Shown: positions 1 to 10,000 of the stretch, piece by piece
Numbering within the stretch: position 1 is the stretch's first letter
How the letters are laid out: each line of letters begins with the position of its first letter
NCBI GenBank assembly: GCA_003994795.1
Contig: AP018269.1
Coordinates: 1,367,346-1,431,345, forward strand
From: Cylindrospermum sp. NIES-4074
GTDB lineage: Bacteria > Cyanobacteriota > Cyanobacteriia > Cyanobacteriales > Nostocaceae
Length of the DNA stretch: 64,000 bases
Reading direction: 5' to 3'
Translations under genes and position numbers: made by a program
Notes under the pieces: generated by a model
Databases searched by the model: none
The model's input: only the letters and a program-made list of their open reading frames with translations
Told to the model about the DNA's origin: nothing

Positions 1-1537
1 AGTCTTCCAGCAAATTGCTGTTTACTTCTTCCTGATCACCTGGTACTGCTTTTAGCCGTTTTAAGTAGGGAAAAGTGGTTTCGAGTATTGGCCTGCGGGG
101 TTTGATGACCAACTGCTCCAGATCGATGGTGGGAATAGTGCGAGTTTTGGCTACAACCTGCTTCTGTGTCGGGGATTCTGCGGTTTGACTCACAGGCAGC
201 TTAGGCAGCTGCGGCCAACATCCATCTGCTGATTTATCTAAGATAGACACCAGAACTCGCGGTTTGATTCGCGGTGGTAAAGGTTTTTTGGGGGATGGAT
301 TCAGGGACTGAGACTGAGATGTTTTTGGAGTTTTGACCAGATTGAAAAGTTCCAAATCTAGGCTAACTGATGGCTCCGTGGTAGCAGACAGCGTTTTTGA
401 TAAGCTGCTCGTATGTAAAATATCTGCTGGATTAGATTGTTGCTGGGCGATTGTCAGTAATTCTGTTAAATCTGCTGTGATTGTGAAGGACTTGCTGCCT
501 AGTAGCTTAACTTCACCAATATCGGTCAATGCACCATACAAACTAATATCTGCCAAAATCAGCTTGGAATCATCCTCAGCAGGAATATCCACCAAGGTGC
601 TGAATGTGAAGGGCAGCACCTGATCTGGTAATATTTGCCTTACCTGGGTCAAAATTTTCGACTCTAAGGGCGATCGCAGTTCAATTACGAGTTCCAGCGC
701 CCAAAGCCTTTCTAGGGATGATATCTCACTTTCCAGAGTCCCCATTGCGGGGAGTTCGGCACGCCCATTAATTGTCAAAGCTTCTCCCCAACGGGCAATA
801 TAGGTTTCCTGGTTGAGGGTCAGCTGTAGAAGTGACGGTGATGTTGTTGGAGAATTATCAACTGTTGCACTATCTACGAGGGGTTCAATTATGGGTAAGG
901 CTAAATCTATTAAATTTTGTAAAATCTGTTCTGCCGTCTCACCTTTGAGCCAAACTGGGCTAACAGGCTGATCTATATCTTCTGCGGTTTTAGTCGCCAG
1001 TGAAACAATATCAAGGTTGCTTTGTCTAGCAATTGCTAGTTCTGCTGGGATAGCACCACTGTGATCTTGAGTAATGACTTTGGGTTCTGGGTCAGAAAGG
1101 GAATCTAAATAGTCAGGAATATTTGACTCGGCACTTTCGGGTGAAGTTTCTAGTTCAGAAAGCTGCTCTTCTGGCTGTCCATCTAATTCTTGTGGCATGA
1201 CTTGCACAAGGACTTTGTACTGCCAGGATTTACCAAGAATATCAGACATTAAGTCACCAGAGCATCGTAACTCCCAAATTCCCGGTTGGAGGAAAGTAAA
1301 GGGAATTATCGCCATTAGTCCTTCGGCATTAGTGCGACGCGATCGCTTGATAATTCGCCGCTTTGGTGGAAAGTCCTGGCTGGAGACGTGAGTTACCCGC
1401 ACTTCTACATCTGTATTGGGAAGGTTAGAACGAGCTAAAACTCTATACCTACCTGCCAAAATTTTCAGATTTGGGGGTTCTAGGGACTGCCAAGTGCGAT
1501 CGCCCTGTTTCTGTATCAGAAATTGCCAGTGTTCCAT
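1..1537 (-). CDS. Conserved cyanobacterial hypothetical protein, 3'-truncated by the window edge
   Basis: An open frame runs on the minus strand from an ATG at 1535-1537 through the first base of the window without a stop, so at least 512 residues are encoded and the C-terminus lies outside. The protein begins MEHWQFLIQKQGDRTWQSLE and has an N-terminal part of about 100 residues rich in alternating hydrophobic residues (probably a beta-sandwich), then an acidic linker and a long mixed region with segments such as LTLNQETYIARWGEALTING. No signal peptide, membrane segment or catalytic motif was seen. I recognise the general type as a protein conserved in filamentous cyanobacteria but know no function. 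HIP1 octamers occur inside the gene, arguing it is native. Confidence 0.75.
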   Translation of the reverse strand, partial: MEHWQFLIQKQGDRTWQSLEPPNLKILAGRYRVLARSNLPNTDVEVRVTHVSSQDFPPKRRIIKRSRRTNAEGLMAIIPFTFLQPGIWELRCSGDLMSDILGKSWQYKVLVQVMPQELDGQPEEQLSELETSPESAESNIPDYLDSLSDPEPKVITQDHSGAIPAELAIARQSNLDIVSLATKTAEDIDQPVSPVWLKGETAEQILQNLIDLALPIIEPLVDSATVDNSPTTSPSLLQLTLNQETYIARWGEALTINGRAELPAMGTLESEISSLERLWALELVIELRSPLESKILTQVRQILPDQVLPFTFSTLVDIPAEDDSKLILADISLYGALTDIGEVKLLGSKSFTITADLTELLTIAQQQSNPADILHTSSLSKTLSATTEPSVSLDLELFNLVKTPKTSQSQSLNPSPKKPLPPRIKPRVLVSILDKSADGCWPQLPKLPVSQTAESPTQKQVVAKTRTIPTIDLEQLVIKPRRPILETTFPYLKRLKAVPGDQEEVNSNLLED

Positions 1538-1572
1538 TGTGAGTAATGCCCGAACCGAAGAACAGCCGATTG

Positions 1573-1616
1573 GCATTCTCCCCACCTGACTTCGTTGAAG
1601 ATGGGGATTCTCAAGA
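1573..1616 (-). mobile_element. Right-end hairpin of an IS200/IS605-type element
   Basis: Directly 3' of the tnpB tail, the bases ccccacct at 1580-1587 can pair with agatgggg at 1599-1606 with one G:T or mismatch, giving the short imperfect hairpin expected at the right end of IS200/IS605/IS1341 elements. In this family the right-end region also overlaps the 3' end of the guide RNA made with TnpB. No left end is visible, so this is a solo end. It sits 36 bases upstream of the start codon of the truncated gene at 1-1537. Confidence 0.55.
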
Positions 1617-1772
1617 TCACTCTTGAGATTTCCTCTTTCCGCGAGTTGATTTGCTTGGAGGAGTCTCCTCACCCAAGTATTGATCAGTCTCTCCAGAGGC
1701 GTTAGTTCCGACGTGACCCGCCGTACTTAATCCTTTGGGAATATTTTGCATTGACTTGCTTGCAAGTTTAAC
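1617..1772 (-). pseudogene. tnpB: TnpB C-terminal remnant (IS605/IS1341 family)
   Basis: In the minus strand an open stretch ending with TGA at 1617-1619 encodes GLSTAGHVGTNASGETDQYL and then a basic tail. The GLSTAGH-GTNASG segment followed by a lysine/arginine-rich tail is the typical extreme C-terminus of cyanobacterial TnpB proteins, just after the RuvC-III and DHDAARNI-like region. Upstream of NIPKGLSTAGH the similarity ends and an in-frame stop occurs at 1773-1775, so the catalytic RuvC and zinc-finger parts are missing. This is a decayed insertion, not a working nuclease. Confidence 0.6.
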
Positions 1773-2040
1773 TCAGCAATTTATAATTTCGTCACTAAAT
1801 TCGGACTTCAGATCATCGTTAGGTAGCAATTATATGATGGCTAATCTACTCCTGTCCACAAGGTATTTTTTATCATCAATATTTCCAGCTGCCATCGACC
1901 ATTTTCAAATTAACTGCTTCCTTGCAGCTATAAAATTAATCATTTATTTTCTTCCACAGAAGAATGACACAAATGAACATATTAAACCCAGAATTTTTTT
2001 CTCTGGGTCTAGTTCTGAAACTGGATATTTACTTTAGTCG
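1773..2040. other. Intergenic, nothing else recognised
   Basis: A+T-rich sequence between the tnpB remnant and the small gene at 2041. A plus-strand frame of 100 codons crosses it but has no family resemblance and unlikely composition. No promoter or repeat could be supported. Confidence 0.4.
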
Positions 2041-2286
2041 TCAAACACCATAGCAATTTTGGTAGTATTCCAAAATTTGCTTGACACGTTGCCGACTTTT
2101 TGCACCAGCATCTAGTGTCCACGAGAGCCACAAACCGCTGATTTGACTTTGGTTGTAATCAAACTGCGGGGACGACTGGGGAATTAAATCCACTTCTACC
2201 CCTTCCACTTGACGCAAGTGGGCCGCTATCTCCCGATAGACAGCTAAAGGCAAACCAGCAAATTCAATTATTTCCTTAGTCTCCAT
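2041..2286 (-). CDS. Small conserved cyanobacterial protein (81 aa)
   Basis: Encodes METKEIIEFAGLPLAVYREI followed by a compact 60-residue alpha/beta-looking sequence ending in a region with YYQNCYGV. It is soluble with no signal peptide or membrane helix, and function is unknown to me. It starts 29 bases after the stop of the upstream lipoprotein gene on the same strand, so the two are probably cotranscribed. The mixed hydrophobic/charged pattern and HIP1-like codon use are typical of real genes here. Confidence 0.7.
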   Translation of the reverse strand: METKEIIEFAGLPLAVYREIAAHLRQVEGVEVDLIPQSSPQFDYNQSQISGLWLSWTLDAGAKSRQRVKQILEYYQNCYGV

Positions 2287-2315
2287 TGTGATGAAGCTCC
2301 AGTAATAACAAGATT

Positions 2316-3191
2316 TTAGAGCGATGTCACCGCCGAAATAGAATTTTCAGCAGCAGTTGTAGTTGATGCCTTAGGATTGGCAGTCCCTTCCCCTACCATT
2401 CTGGCAACTTCAATGCCATATTGTTCCAAAATTACAACAGGATTGGAGCCTTCATTCATTTCAATCCGTTTAACTAACACACCATTGACCAAGCGCTGGC
2501 CTGCCTGTACATAGCGGCTCGTCGGCTCATCTGGTACTTTGATAATTGCCTGGGGTTCTTTACCAATTAGCACTATACCTGTCACCAGAATTGATCTTGC
2601 TAAATCTGGATTTCCTGCTGGTGGTAGGAGATTTACTAGAGGATTGTTGGGAATGACTTGAGGCAAAACCTTAGGCAGAACTTGATTTGGACGAGGATTA
2701 GGCTTTATGGGTAGCACTGCTACTTGATTTGGACGAGGATTAGGCTTTATTGGCCGCACCCCTATTTGAGTTTTTGGTTGGGGTTTCCCTGCCATACCTG
2801 GTTTTGATTGGGGTTTTTGTCTTGGAATAGGCAAGGGGGGCAACTTAGGAACTGTTCGTAGGCTTTGAGGTGGTGTTGTTGGTGGCAAAGGCACTGCCTG
2901 CACACCAATTTGGGCAAATGGGTCAGGTCTTCCTTTTTGCACCAAAGGGTTTCGCAGATTGGGATCAGTCGATTGAATCAAGCCATTAGAAGGTTGAACA
3001 GCAACTGCTGATGTTGACTGGGCTGGCACCACTGGGTTTGGAAATGCTGGAGTCTTTGGTGGCGACTTTGCTAATGGTGCAGCAGTCGGCAAAACGTTAG
3101 TAACTGGTGGTGGTGCTACATTTTCTGTGGCACATCCGGCGATCGCCAAAGTTAAAATTGCAGCAACCGTAATTTTTCTATTTTTGTCCAT
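2316..3191 (-). CDS. Proline-rich lipoprotein with PilP-like C-terminal domain
   Basis: A 291-residue envelope protein. The N-terminus is basic then hydrophobic and ends in a lipobox, LAIAGC, with Cys20 as the lipidation site. Residues about 25-190 are a proline/lysine/glutamine-rich linker including two near-identical PIKPNPRPNQV units. Residues about 198-270 form a small beta domain (ILVTGIVLIGKEPQAIIKV, VQAGQRLVNGVLVKRIE) resembling the PilP domain, which in type IV pili and type II secretion couples inner-membrane and secretin parts. The assignment to pilus assembly is inference; the linker could simply span the periplasm and peptidoglycan. It lies between sigF and an 81-residue gene on the same strand. 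Confidence 0.7.
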   Translation of the reverse strand: MDKNRKITVAAILTLAIAGCATENVAPPPVTNVLPTAAPLAKSPPKTPAFPNPVVPAQSTSAVAVQPSNGLIQSTDPNLRNPLVQKGRPDPFAQIGVQAVPLPPTTPPQSLRTVPKLPPLPIPRQKPQSKPGMAGKPQPKTQIGVRPIKPNPRPNQVAVLPIKPNPRPNQVLPKVLPQVIPNNPLVNLLPPAGNPDLARSILVTGIVLIGKEPQAIIKVPDEPTSRYVQAGQRLVNGVLVKRIEMNEGSNPVVILEQYGIEVARMVGEGTANPKASTTTAAENSISAVTSL

Positions 3192-3356
3192 TAGCCGTTC
3201 TCAAAAGCTATAGGAATATTTGCTTATGGAAATCAACATACCTTTAATTTTCATTAAAGGCGAGGTCTGTTCCCTTTATAACCTAAATTTTTACATTTAG
3301 AGGGTTATTTTTAGCACCGCTGGCCTAGCACAACCTGGACTTGAATTTGTTTGCAG

Positions 3357-4133
3357 TTAATCTTCTGCCACACCCATCAGCTGTTTCAATAAGTCCAGCC
3401 CTTTCTTGACTCTACGGGAAACAGTGACTACACTAATGCCCAAGTGTTCTGCTACTTGTTTTTGTGTTAAATCCTGCAAAAACACGCACTCTAAAACTTC
3501 ACGGGTGCGTTTTTCTAGTTGCACCAATGCTTGTTGTAGACGAATTTGGTCTTCTTGAGCTAGTTGAAAACTACGGTAGTGAGGATCTGGAACTAATTCC
3601 CCCAGGCAGGTAGACCCTTCTTCACCATCCTGCACTGGCACATCTAGGCTCAAAGGCGCACGGTTAACCCATGCTAATTTAATTTCTTGCCATTCGTTGG
3701 GAGAAATTTCTAGTGCTGCTGCTAATTCTGAGTCAGTCGGTTGGCGATTATATTTTTCGCGCCAAGAACGCGAAACGCCTATTGCTTGTTGTTGCAGTGC
3801 TAACCACCGTCTGGGAATTCGCACGGTGACACCTTTATCACGGAGGTAGTGTTGAATTTCACCTCGAATATAGGGAATGGCATAGGAACTAAAGGCGTGT
3901 CCCTTGGAAATTTCAAATCTTTCTATAGCCCTTATTAAACCCAAACAGCCTACCTGGAGTAAATCTTCATAGCTTTCATGGCATTGATTTATCCAGTAGT
4001 GAGCTTCTTTTCTCACCAGTCCAAAATTGAGTTTTACCAGATGATTACGAGTAATTTCAGAGCGAGTTTGCTGATACTCTCGCAACAGCTGCCAAATTTC
4101 ATGCTTCAGTTCATTTGTGACGGTGGTAGGCAT
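3357..4133 (-). CDS. sigF: RNA polymerase sigma factor SigF (group 3)
   Basis: A 258-residue sigma-70 family protein starting MPTTVTNELKHEIWQLLREY. Region 2 is visible as LLQVGCLGLIRAIERFEISK and FSSYAIPYIRGEIQHYLRDK, region 3 around RIPRRWLALQQ, and region 4 as a helix-turn-helix with QKQVAEHLGISVVTVSRRVK. Such group 3 factors (SigF in cyanobacteria) direct core polymerase to subsets of promoters and are linked in Synechocystis to motility and pilus genes; that role here is inferred and fits the PilP-like gene downstream. The frame extends upstream to a TTG at 4184, but the conserved N-terminus starts at the ATG at 4131-4133, which I chose; no clear ribosome binding site supports either. Confidence 0.9.
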   Translation of the reverse strand: MPTTVTNELKHEIWQLLREYQQTRSEITRNHLVKLNFGLVRKEAHYWINQCHESYEDLLQVGCLGLIRAIERFEISKGHAFSSYAIPYIRGEIQHYLRDKGVTVRIPRRWLALQQQAIGVSRSWREKYNRQPTDSELAAALEISPNEWQEIKLAWVNRAPLSLDVPVQDGEEGSTCLGELVPDPHYRSFQLAQEDQIRLQQALVQLEKRTREVLECVFLQDLTQKQVAEHLGISVVTVSRRVKKGLDLLKQLMGVAED

Positions 4134-4212
4134 AGTAACGTGTTTATTAAACAAATGAATAAACAGTCTAGTAATTGCTTCCAAGGCAAGATGCTCAAGA
4201 AAATATAGCGCT

Positions 4213-4233
4213 ACAGGCTCTGTTGGAGCCTGT
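4213..4233 (-). promoter_or_regulatory. Perfect hairpin in the sigF leader
   Basis: acaggctc at 4213-4220 and gagcctgt at 4226-4233 form an 8-bp stem with a 5-base loop, about 80 bases upstream of the sigF ATG. No T-run follows in either direction, so it is not a typical terminator. It could be an RNA leader structure or protein site; role unknown. Confidence 0.35.
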
Positions 4234-5022
4234 GGCGGACTTGTAGTTTCTTTTCACAGCAGAGACTTTCTGGGTGGCTTGGTAATCCAGCAAAGCTTAA
4301 TTCAGCGAAATGGGAATTTCGTTCGTTATTTAACTTTGTGGCGATATGCAGTTTTAAAAAACTCTATAGAAAGAAAGTATACAATTTCATACCCAATATT
4401 AAACCGAAAATGTACTTAACTTTGCTTAATTAGGTGATGAGATTAACTTATATCCCACATTCCGCCCTTGCAACTTGCACATCGGATGTTTACCACGAAG
4501 CAAGAAGAATCAACGCGGTATCTACTGATTTATTTTCAATAGTTTAAGTTAGTTGAGAATAAAATCTGAATAGTTCAAAAGTACCAAATTAGCTGGAAAT
4601 ACTGGTGATACCTGAGTTATCAGCCCTGTGGGACGCTGCGCGAAGAAGGCAGGAGGCAGAGGAGGCAGTGTGATCTTCTTCCAAGTGGAGCCGGAATGTA
4701 GGTTATGTATTTCCAGTGAGTGTACTTAAACTTTAGTGAAGCAAATAAAAGTTATGTTCTCAACAATAATACTTATTTGTTTTTGAAAAATTCATCGATT
4801 ATTAAAGTTATTGTAAAGTATGCAGTATATTTACGTAAGCAAATAAAAAAGGGCATCTCGCCCTTTGTTGTATTTATGCTTACATCTCCATAGCACAAGG
4901 CTCAGTGAAGTAGGGAAGGTAGGAGAGAAGTTACTTCCTCATCTCCCTCACCTTTGTAATCAAGTCTGATAGGTACAGAATTTTAGTTCTGAGTGCCAGT
5001 AAGTTTTATGAATCAAGAGGAT
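4234..5022. other. Intergenic region between sigF and psbO
   Basis: About 790 bases with no convincing gene. It is A+T-rich, contains a short patch of degenerate repeat around 4620-4680 (a gacgctgcgcgaag-like block followed by aggcaggaggcagaggaggc) of the sort scattered through Nostoc intergenic DNA, and holds the psbO terminator. The sigF promoter must lie in its lower part, but no clear -35/-10 pair was assigned. Confidence 0.5.
4841..4867 (-). terminator. Rho-independent terminator of psbO
   Basis: On the minus strand, aaagggc and gcccttt (4848-4854 with 4860-4866) form a 7-bp stem with a 5-base loop, followed by a T-run (ttttttattt in minus orientation). It lies about 155 bases downstream of the psbO stop. 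Confidence 0.65.
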
Positions 5023-5856
5023 TTAGCCACGAGTTGGTTCGACCCGACCGTAAAACAGACCACGAATCTTGACTTCCTTGGGTTCACCAGCACCTAAATC
5101 TGTGTCAGATGGCTGTTCGCTCTCGAAAGTACCGGCAATTTCGCCAGTAGAATTATCTACTTTAGCTATTTGCAGAGAAATCTTGCCGCTGAGGATTTCT
5201 GCACGCTTGACGTTAGTGCGAGTAAGTTCTTCATCATCCGCTTGGGCGGGGAGAGCTACGGCGTTATCATAGCCAGAAACGACACCACGACCTTTGGGGT
5301 CTAAGAAAGCGGCACCACGATAGGAAGGAACTTTAAAAGTGCCTTTAAAGTCCGTGGAGGTGTTAATGCTGGTCAAACTGGGTTGTGTTTGAGCAACCAA
5401 GTTTTTGATAGTGAAGAGGAAAGGTACTCGCTCACCACCAGGTAGTTGGACGGTGATGGCTTGGAAGTCAAGACCATCTGTTTCTACAAAAGTCAAGCTA
5501 TTATCTGGGTTGATTTTTAGGTTGCCTTGCACCTGATCAATGGTGGAAGTGTACCGAGTCAACAATTTGCCAGCAACAAATTCTGCTTGTTGCCGTTTGT
5601 TAGCGGGTTCTTCTTTTACAAAGAAATTGGTTGGCTCTAAGCAAAGCTCTTTGACGGCGTAGGACTGGCTAGAATCAATGGGAATGGAACCACGACTTGT
5701 TTCTGCCAGTTGAGGGCATTTGTTAGCCAAGCCCGTGCCTCGAATTTGCTCGTAAGTGAGTACATCCTTACCACTAGAAGTTGGAGCATCACTACAAGCA
5801 GTTATTAGTCCCAGGCACATAGCCAAGAATGCAACAATTAAAGCGCGATACCTCAT
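5023..5856 (-). CDS. psbO: Photosystem II manganese-stabilising protein PsbO
   Basis: A 277-residue precursor of the extrinsic 33-kDa subunit that caps and stabilises the Mn4CaO5 oxygen-evolving cluster on the lumenal face of photosystem II. Residues 1-25 form a signal peptide (MRYRALIVAFLAMCLGLITA). The two cysteines of the conserved disulfide are in NKCPQL and LCLEP, and family blocks such as TYEQIRGTGLANKCP, GGERVPFLFTIKNL, FKGTFKVPSYRGA and GRGVVSGYDNAVALPA are intact, as is the C-terminal VKIRGLFYGRVEP. The frame begins further upstream at 5874, but the start at 5854-5856 carries a GAGGT Shine-Dalgarno sequence 7 bases upstream and matches the family N-terminus. The gene is monocistronic with its own terminator. 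Confidence 0.97.
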   Translation of the reverse strand: MRYRALIVAFLAMCLGLITACSDAPTSSGKDVLTYEQIRGTGLANKCPQLAETSRGSIPIDSSQSYAVKELCLEPTNFFVKEEPANKRQQAEFVAGKLLTRYTSTIDQVQGNLKINPDNSLTFVETDGLDFQAITVQLPGGERVPFLFTIKNLVAQTQPSLTSINTSTDFKGTFKVPSYRGAAFLDPKGRGVVSGYDNAVALPAQADDEELTRTNVKRAEILSGKISLQIAKVDNSTGEIAGTFESEQPSDTDLGAGEPKEVKIRGLFYGRVEPTRG

Positions 5857-6549
5857 GGTCAACCTCAATGTCAAAAATTAATATCTAAGTTGTAAAACTG
5901 CTCTACTAAACGTACTTAAACGCGACGCGTTCTTGAGTGTAGGGTTTAAATCCTAGACTAAGCAGCACAGCGCATCCATTTTGGATGTGTATCCGTTCTA
6001 GAAATGCTCACTAAAGCTCACATTTTTTTCCTGCTTCCAGAAAGGCAGCGTCGGCGCTATTCAGTTTACAGGCTGAACGGTAGAACTTACCGCCCGTTTT
6101 AAATTGATAGCCCTAGAAGAGCAATGAACCAGCAGCTAAACTGTTGGTGGCATTTGGTAGAGTTTGGGCAGGTTTTACCCAAGTCTTTTTGTATTATGTA
6201 TGTATGCGTTGCCACCACATACAGCCCATAATTTTATGGGGAAATCAGCCAGATCATACGATTTTTTTTAACTCAAAATCAAAGAGCTCTAGTATTAACC
6301 AAGAATGCCTTGATCCCACCTAGCTCTCTGGGAGGCTGTACTAGTCCTCTGTACTCGTTTTTAGAAGCGAGGGGATAGATGTGGCAGATTAAATTTCCAT
6401 TCCCAATGTAGCGTTGTCTGCTGCTGAGGAGCACTCATTGGATACAGAAAGAATACACCACCTCAAAGCCTGGTAAAAAGTCAAAAACACTTGAAAATTA
6501 AAAATCTCCGGTAAATTTGAGTTGACCTCATTTACACGGAGAGAGTTGC
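5857..6549. other. Long intergenic region upstream of psbO
   Basis: About 690 bases separating divergent psbO and the 103-residue gene, so it must contain both promoters. It has an acgcgacgcgt palindrome near 5921, a catcca/tggatg hairpin near 5974-5988 and a stretch at 6283-6380 with several short inverted repeats (agagctct, ctagctctctgggagg). The latter could be a small RNA but has no terminator or family resemblance, so I do not call it. A GGAGAG ribosome binding site ends the region. Confidence 0.4.
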
Positions 6550-6861
6550 ATGAGCAAAGAAAATAATCTTGAATCAGGGGAATTGTCCTGTAAATTACAG
6601 GCGATCGCCACTGCTACCCAAGATGCAGTTCAAACTTGTCAAGGGGATGTTTTAGCGCTGTTGTCTTTGCTGCGGCAGTTGGAGCAGTTACACCGAGAGA
6701 TTTGTGATGGAGTTTTTCAAGAAAGTTTACCTGATAACCGCCAGAAACTTTACTCTCTACTCAAAGATATTGAGTCTGAGGGAGGCTGGCCTTACATTGA
6801 GCGCATGAGGCTACAAAGCTTGTTAGTGAATTTGTCACAAGAGGCTGTTGAGGAAAGCTGA
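6550..6861 (+). CDS. Conserved cyanobacterial hypothetical protein (103 aa)
   Basis: A small, leucine- and glutamine-rich, all-alpha-looking soluble protein starting MSKENNLESGELSCKLQAIA. There is no signal peptide or membrane helix. An acGGAGAG Shine-Dalgarno sequence lies just upstream of the ATG, supporting the start. It stands alone between psbO and the convergent STAND/WD40 gene; the 3' side is filled by a heptanucleotide tandem repeat. I recognise it as cyanobacterial in style (HIP1 site inside the gene) but know no function. Confidence 0.75.
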   Translation: MSKENNLESGELSCKLQAIATATQDAVQTCQGDVLALLSLLRQLEQLHREICDGVFQESLPDNRQKLYSLLKDIESEGGWPYIERMRLQSLLVNLSQEAVEES

Positions 6862-6913
6862 AGGCAGGAGAGAAGAGAGTTTTCAACTCTTAATGTTTAT
6901 TTACATATAGCAA

Positions 6914-7007
6914 AGTGCTGAGTGCTGAGTGCTGAGTCCTGAGTCCTGAGTCCTGAGTCCTGAGTGCTGAGTCCTGAGTGCTGAGTCCTGAGTCCTGAGT
7001 CCTGAGT
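6914..7007. repeat. Heptanucleotide tandem repeat (STRR type)
   Basis: About 13 head-to-tail copies of a 7-base unit, either gctgagt or cctgagt, in irregular order. Such short tandemly repeated repetitive sequences are characteristic of heterocystous cyanobacteria. It lies between two convergent genes. No open frame uses it. Confidence 0.9.
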
Positions 7008-7084
7008 AAAAACCTAGTTGCTTCAAGGCTTTGAGGAATCAACACCGTCCTAACCACCGAGAAGGTTGCTATATTTGTGCCTTT

Positions 7085-10000
7085 TTAGCGCTTGGGGGTA
7101 ATGCCATCACAAAGTAGGCGATCGCGCCCTTCAACATTGCGGTTGTGCTGGAGATAATCACCTACCCAGTTGCAACCACGCAACAGCAGGTCATCTTGAT
7201 GTAAGTTCCAGAGAATTATCGTGTTGTCATCACTAGCCGATGCTAGTGTTTGACCATCGGGGCTAAAGCTGACGCTTAATACTGGGGCGTGATGCCCGTT
7301 GAGGGTTTTAATCAATTTACCCTCACGGCTCCAAATTTTCACTGTACTGTCCCAACTTGCAGCCGCTAGCATTTCACCATTGGGACTGAAAGTTACAGAA
7401 TTGACGCTATCGCTGTACCCTTTCAATAAGGTTTTTAACAACGTACCATCTCGCCGCCACAACTTCACCGTGTTATCCCAACTGGCAGAAGCTAGTAGTT
7501 GGTCAGTGGGGCTAAAGCTGACGCCTAATACCCAACTTTCATGGGGTGAGAAGGTTCTGACCAAGGTTCCATCCCGCCGCCAGACTTTGATAGTTTGGTC
7601 ATCGCTAGCAGAAGCTAAAACCTGACCATCGGGACTGAAACTAATGCTATTTACCCATCCCTGATGCCCCACTAAGGTCTTGAGTAACTTACCCTGACGG
7701 TTCCAAAGTTTGACTGTCTTATCCTTACTAGCTGATGCCAACAACTCACCATCTGGGCTGAAACTGACACTCATCACACTATCACTATGCCCTTGGAGGG
7801 TATTGAGTAATCTACCGTTGCGTGTCCAAAGTTTGAGCGTTTTGTCATAACTTCCAGACACCAGCATTTCGCCTTTGGGGTCAAAACTGACACTAGGAAC
7901 TTTATCTGTATGCCCTACCAGAGTTTTATAGAGTCTGGTTTCTACCTCGTTGCCATTAGTGTATTGTTGCCAAAGTTTCACTGTGCGATCGCGACTACCA
8001 GAAGCCAACATTTGACCATCAGGACTCCAAGCCACGCTCAAAACTCGATCTATATGCCCCCGCAGTACGGGGAGTGTGGGAGCATCTAAACTCCACAGTT
8101 TTACGCTTTTGTCGTAACTCCCAGACGCCAGCAGTTTGTTATCTGGACTGAAAGCCACACTAACAACCGCATCGCTATGTCCTTTAAAGGTTTTCAGTAA
8201 AGTACCGTTGACATTCCAAAGGCTGACGGTGTTGTCATCACCTCCAGAAGCTAACTTTTGACCATCAGCACTGAAACTCAAACTCCAAACTGTACTGCTA
8301 TGCCGTAGTAAAGTTTTGTGAAGACGTATGTTGAAATTATCTTGAGTGCTAGCGCCCTCCCATCGCCAAAGTTTGATGGTTTTGTCTCGACCAGCTGACC
8401 CCAGCAGTTTGCCGTCAGGACTGAAAGCAACCACCGTCACACCCTGCTGATGCCCCTGCAAAGTTGTCACCAAACTCCCATCTCGTCGCCAGATTTTCAC
8501 TGTCTTGTCGTCACTGGCTGAAGCGAGAAATTGACCATCAGGACTGAATGTCACCCAATTAACCCACCCTTGATGCCCCTTGAGAGTTTTGACTAAGCTA
8601 CCGTTTTTGCGCCAAAGTTTGATGGTGCTATCTTTACTACCAGTAGCCAGCAATTCTCCATCAGGACTGAAATTAACGCTATAAATCCAATCTCCGTGTC
8701 CTCTGAGTGTTTTGTACGGCTGGGTGTCAAATTCCCCTGTAATCGGGCTTTTCCGCCACATTTGCACGGTTTTGTCAAGGCTGGCGGAGGCTAAAGTCTG
8801 ACCATCTTGGGTGAAACTGACGCTGGTGACAGCATTTTTATGACCTTTGAGAGTTTGCAGTAAGGTGCCGTCAGGACGCCAAAGTTTCACCGTCTGATCT
8901 GTGCTACCAGAGGCTATAGTCTGACTATCAGGGCTGAAAGTAACGCCCCAGACAATATCCTTGTGTCCTTCCAAGCGATTTAACTCTGTCACCCCATAAA
9001 CTGCTTGTTGCAAGGCTGTCACCACCCGCATTTGGGTATCTGGTTGGACTCCCTCAGCCTGTTTAAGTCTTTTCCACGCCCGCAAGCTGTCTAGTAAAGC
9101 ATCAAACTCTTTATTCGAGGCAAACAGAGCTTCACTAGCGGCAGCAATGCCACTAATTTTCAAGTTGGTTTCGCTGCGTTCAGCTCTCAGAGTTTGGCGC
9201 AAAGCCGCTCTTTTTTGTAAGTCAGCTTGCCACCATAAGGCCCCTATTGTCCCTGCCATGATTGCTAATGCTAAACCTACTATCCTGGCTTCTCGTAACC
9301 GCTGCTTTAAAGCCAAATTTAGCTGCTCTTGACTCAGCCGTTGAGCAACTTCAGCTTTGGTTTTGGCAATTTTTACTTTTTTTAATTCTGCAACTATGCC
9401 GTAGTTATTTTTTTGGCGAATCGGTTTAACTAAATAATCATGAACTAGTTGGTAGCGATCGCCTAATTCTTCTCGCACTTGCAACACCAACCCCGAACCG
9501 ACCAAAATATCCAAAATCAATTCCCAAGCTGAGTCAAAATCTAATTTTTCATCAATATCATAATTATTCCCTAGTGCAACTGCTAAATCAGCTTTGGTTT
9601 TTAGCGGTCGCGTACCTTTTTCATCAGTTAACTCAAATAATAATTTCCAACTTAGGGCTGCGTTCTTCTGTCCACAATCTTTGATCACTTCTTCTAGCCA
9701 GCGTTCTACTAGTTTTTCTGAGCCGCCGCAGAGTTTATATTGTTCAAGAGTAGTAATGTTTTCAGATTGCAGTTGAGCGCCAACTATTTGTAGCTCAATT
9801 GGATGTACTTCGTCTATTTCTCCTGCTAAATCTTGGACTAATTGGTTAATTAATTCCCCATTAATCTCATAATGAGAACGTTCTGTCAGACCTTTGATAA
9901 TATCTATAGAATCTTGTCTAGAAAATTTTCCTAAGTAGTAACGAATATCCTTATCAAGAATATTTGTATTAATCACACCCAAATCATATGAGCCATCACC

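Noticed and set aside
1735-2037. Plus-strand frame of 100 codons
   Set aside because: Unlikely composition, no ribosome binding site, crosses the end of a tnpB remnant on the other strand.
5857-6549. Possible 6S or other small RNA upstream of psbO
   Set aside because: Short inverted repeats exist but no terminator, promoter or family consensus could be supported.
6914-7007. Tandem repeats considered as a CRISPR array
   Set aside because: Units are 7 bases with no spacers; they are STRR-type microsatellite repeats.
8593-8778. Minus-strand frame within the WD40 gene, and several plus-strand frames through it
   Set aside because: They are shadows of the real 1670-residue reading frame, created by the repetitive WD40 coding sequence.
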